A DNA stretch of 5,395 bases. It comes from Nitrospirota bacterium (GTDB lineage: Bacteria > Nitrospirota > JACRHJ01). The notes below the pieces were generated by a model, which had not been told where the DNA came from, did no database searches, and was given only the letters and a program-made list of their open reading frames with translations. The stretch covers positions 1 through 5,395 of the forward strand of contig JAJYGS010000034.1 in assembly GCA_021785055.1 (NCBI GenBank). Direction: 5' to 3'. Position 1 is the stretch's first letter. Every line of letters starts with the position of its first letter. The translations under genes and the position numbers were made by a program. Positions 5,219-5,395 of the stretch are shown here, piece by piece.

Positions 5219-5292
5219 TAGAATACCTCCAGATTGTTGTTTTTCCCCGCCTAATTCCCACGCTTTTCAATCCCCCGGCAATATTTTTTCTT
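5219..5292 (-). other. Spacer between dtd and the receiver gene
   Basis: This 74-bp gap holds the receiver's ribosome site (GGAGG at 5226-5230, 7 nt before the TTG). TTGCCG and TTGAAA hexamers could be -35 boxes, but neither has a convincing -10 at the right distance. There is no GC-rich terminator hairpin, so read-through from dtd is likely. Confidence 0.6.
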
Positions 5293-5394
5293 CTAAAAAA
5301 GCCTCCTGCTGTCCAAGAGTATCGTTACCGGCCCGTCGTTAATCAGCCGCACTTCCATGTGTTCCCCGAACCGCCCCTGCGAGACGGGTATTTT
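5293..5394 (-). CDS. dtd: D-aminoacyl-tRNA deacylase, C-terminal fragment (cut by right window edge)
   Basis: The last 33 codons and a TAG stop are visible. The segment RFGEHMEVRLINDGPVTILLDSR is the C-terminal signature of DTD, including the NDGPVT stretch whose Gly-cisPro reaches into the partner subunit's active site and enforces chirality. DTD hydrolyses D-aminoacyl-tRNAs (and Gly-tRNA-Ala) in the cytoplasm as a homodimer. Without the N-terminal part I cannot judge whether the gene is intact, but the fragment matches the family end and stops at the expected place. It is the upstream-most gene here and points the same way as the rest; whether it shares their transcript is open. Confidence 0.9.
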   Translation of the reverse strand, partial: KIPVSQGRFGEHMEVRLINDGPVTILLDSRRLF

Positions 5395-5395
5395 C

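Noticed and set aside
5284..5300. TTTTTT/AAAAAA hairpin around the dtd stop as a terminator
   Set aside because: The stem is made only of A-T pairs with a 5-nt loop, too weak for intrinsic termination, and the receiver gene follows closely.
1..5395. CRISPR array, transposase, toxin-antitoxin pair, tRNA or rRNA
   Set aside because: Scanning both strands by eye showed no regularly spaced direct repeats, no recognisable transposase or toxin motifs, and no tRNA or rRNA signature.

Overview
The window is a compact, almost entirely minus-strand gene cluster from a moderately GC-rich anaerobic bacterium. The anaerobic lifestyle is inferred from a free-standing desulforedoxin and a pterin-binding methyltransferase of the AcsE type. 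The dispersed repeat that translates as FFAALRMT and the general gene style fit Nitrospirota or former Deltaproteobacteria, but the sequence alone does not fix the lineage.

In transcription order (high to low coordinates) it holds: the C-terminal end of D-aminoacyl-tRNA deacylase (dtd, 5293-5394, cut by the right edge); a 74-bp spacer; a stand-alone response-regulator receiver (4850-5218); pyrE (4260-4853); a PabB/TrpE-family chorismate-utilising enzyme (2692-4263); an AT-rich single-span membrane protein of unknown function (1961-2686); a patch of two dispersed repeats (about 1935-2011); a fold-type IV aminotransferase (1045-1917); a promoter-bearing gap (991-1044); desulforedoxin (874-990, only 38 aa); an Nfu-type iron-sulfur scaffold (639-857); and a pterin-binding methyltransferase (2-610, cut by the left edge). 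No plus-strand gene is credible.

The receiver, pyrE and pabB form a tightly coupled unit. Stop and start overlap by 4 bases at both junctions (TTGA, then ATGA). The receiver and pyrE both start at TTG behind a GGAGG placed 7 nt upstream. The chorismate enzyme and the aminotransferase could together make p-aminobenzoate for folate, or serve tryptophan and branched-chain synthesis separately; the signatures are mixed. The downstream trio desulforedoxin-nfu-methyltransferase has its own extended -10 promoter and strong ribosome sites, and looks like an iron/iron-sulfur plus one-carbon module.

Most of the window is housekeeping. The parts worth a second look are the hybrid PabB/TrpE active-site signature, the foreign-looking AT-rich gene whose C-terminus is encoded by a dispersed repeat, the divergent methyltransferase grouped with desulforedoxin and Nfu, and the receiver placed at the head of a pyrimidine/chorismate operon. 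I found no defence system, transposase, CRISPR array, tRNA or rRNA.
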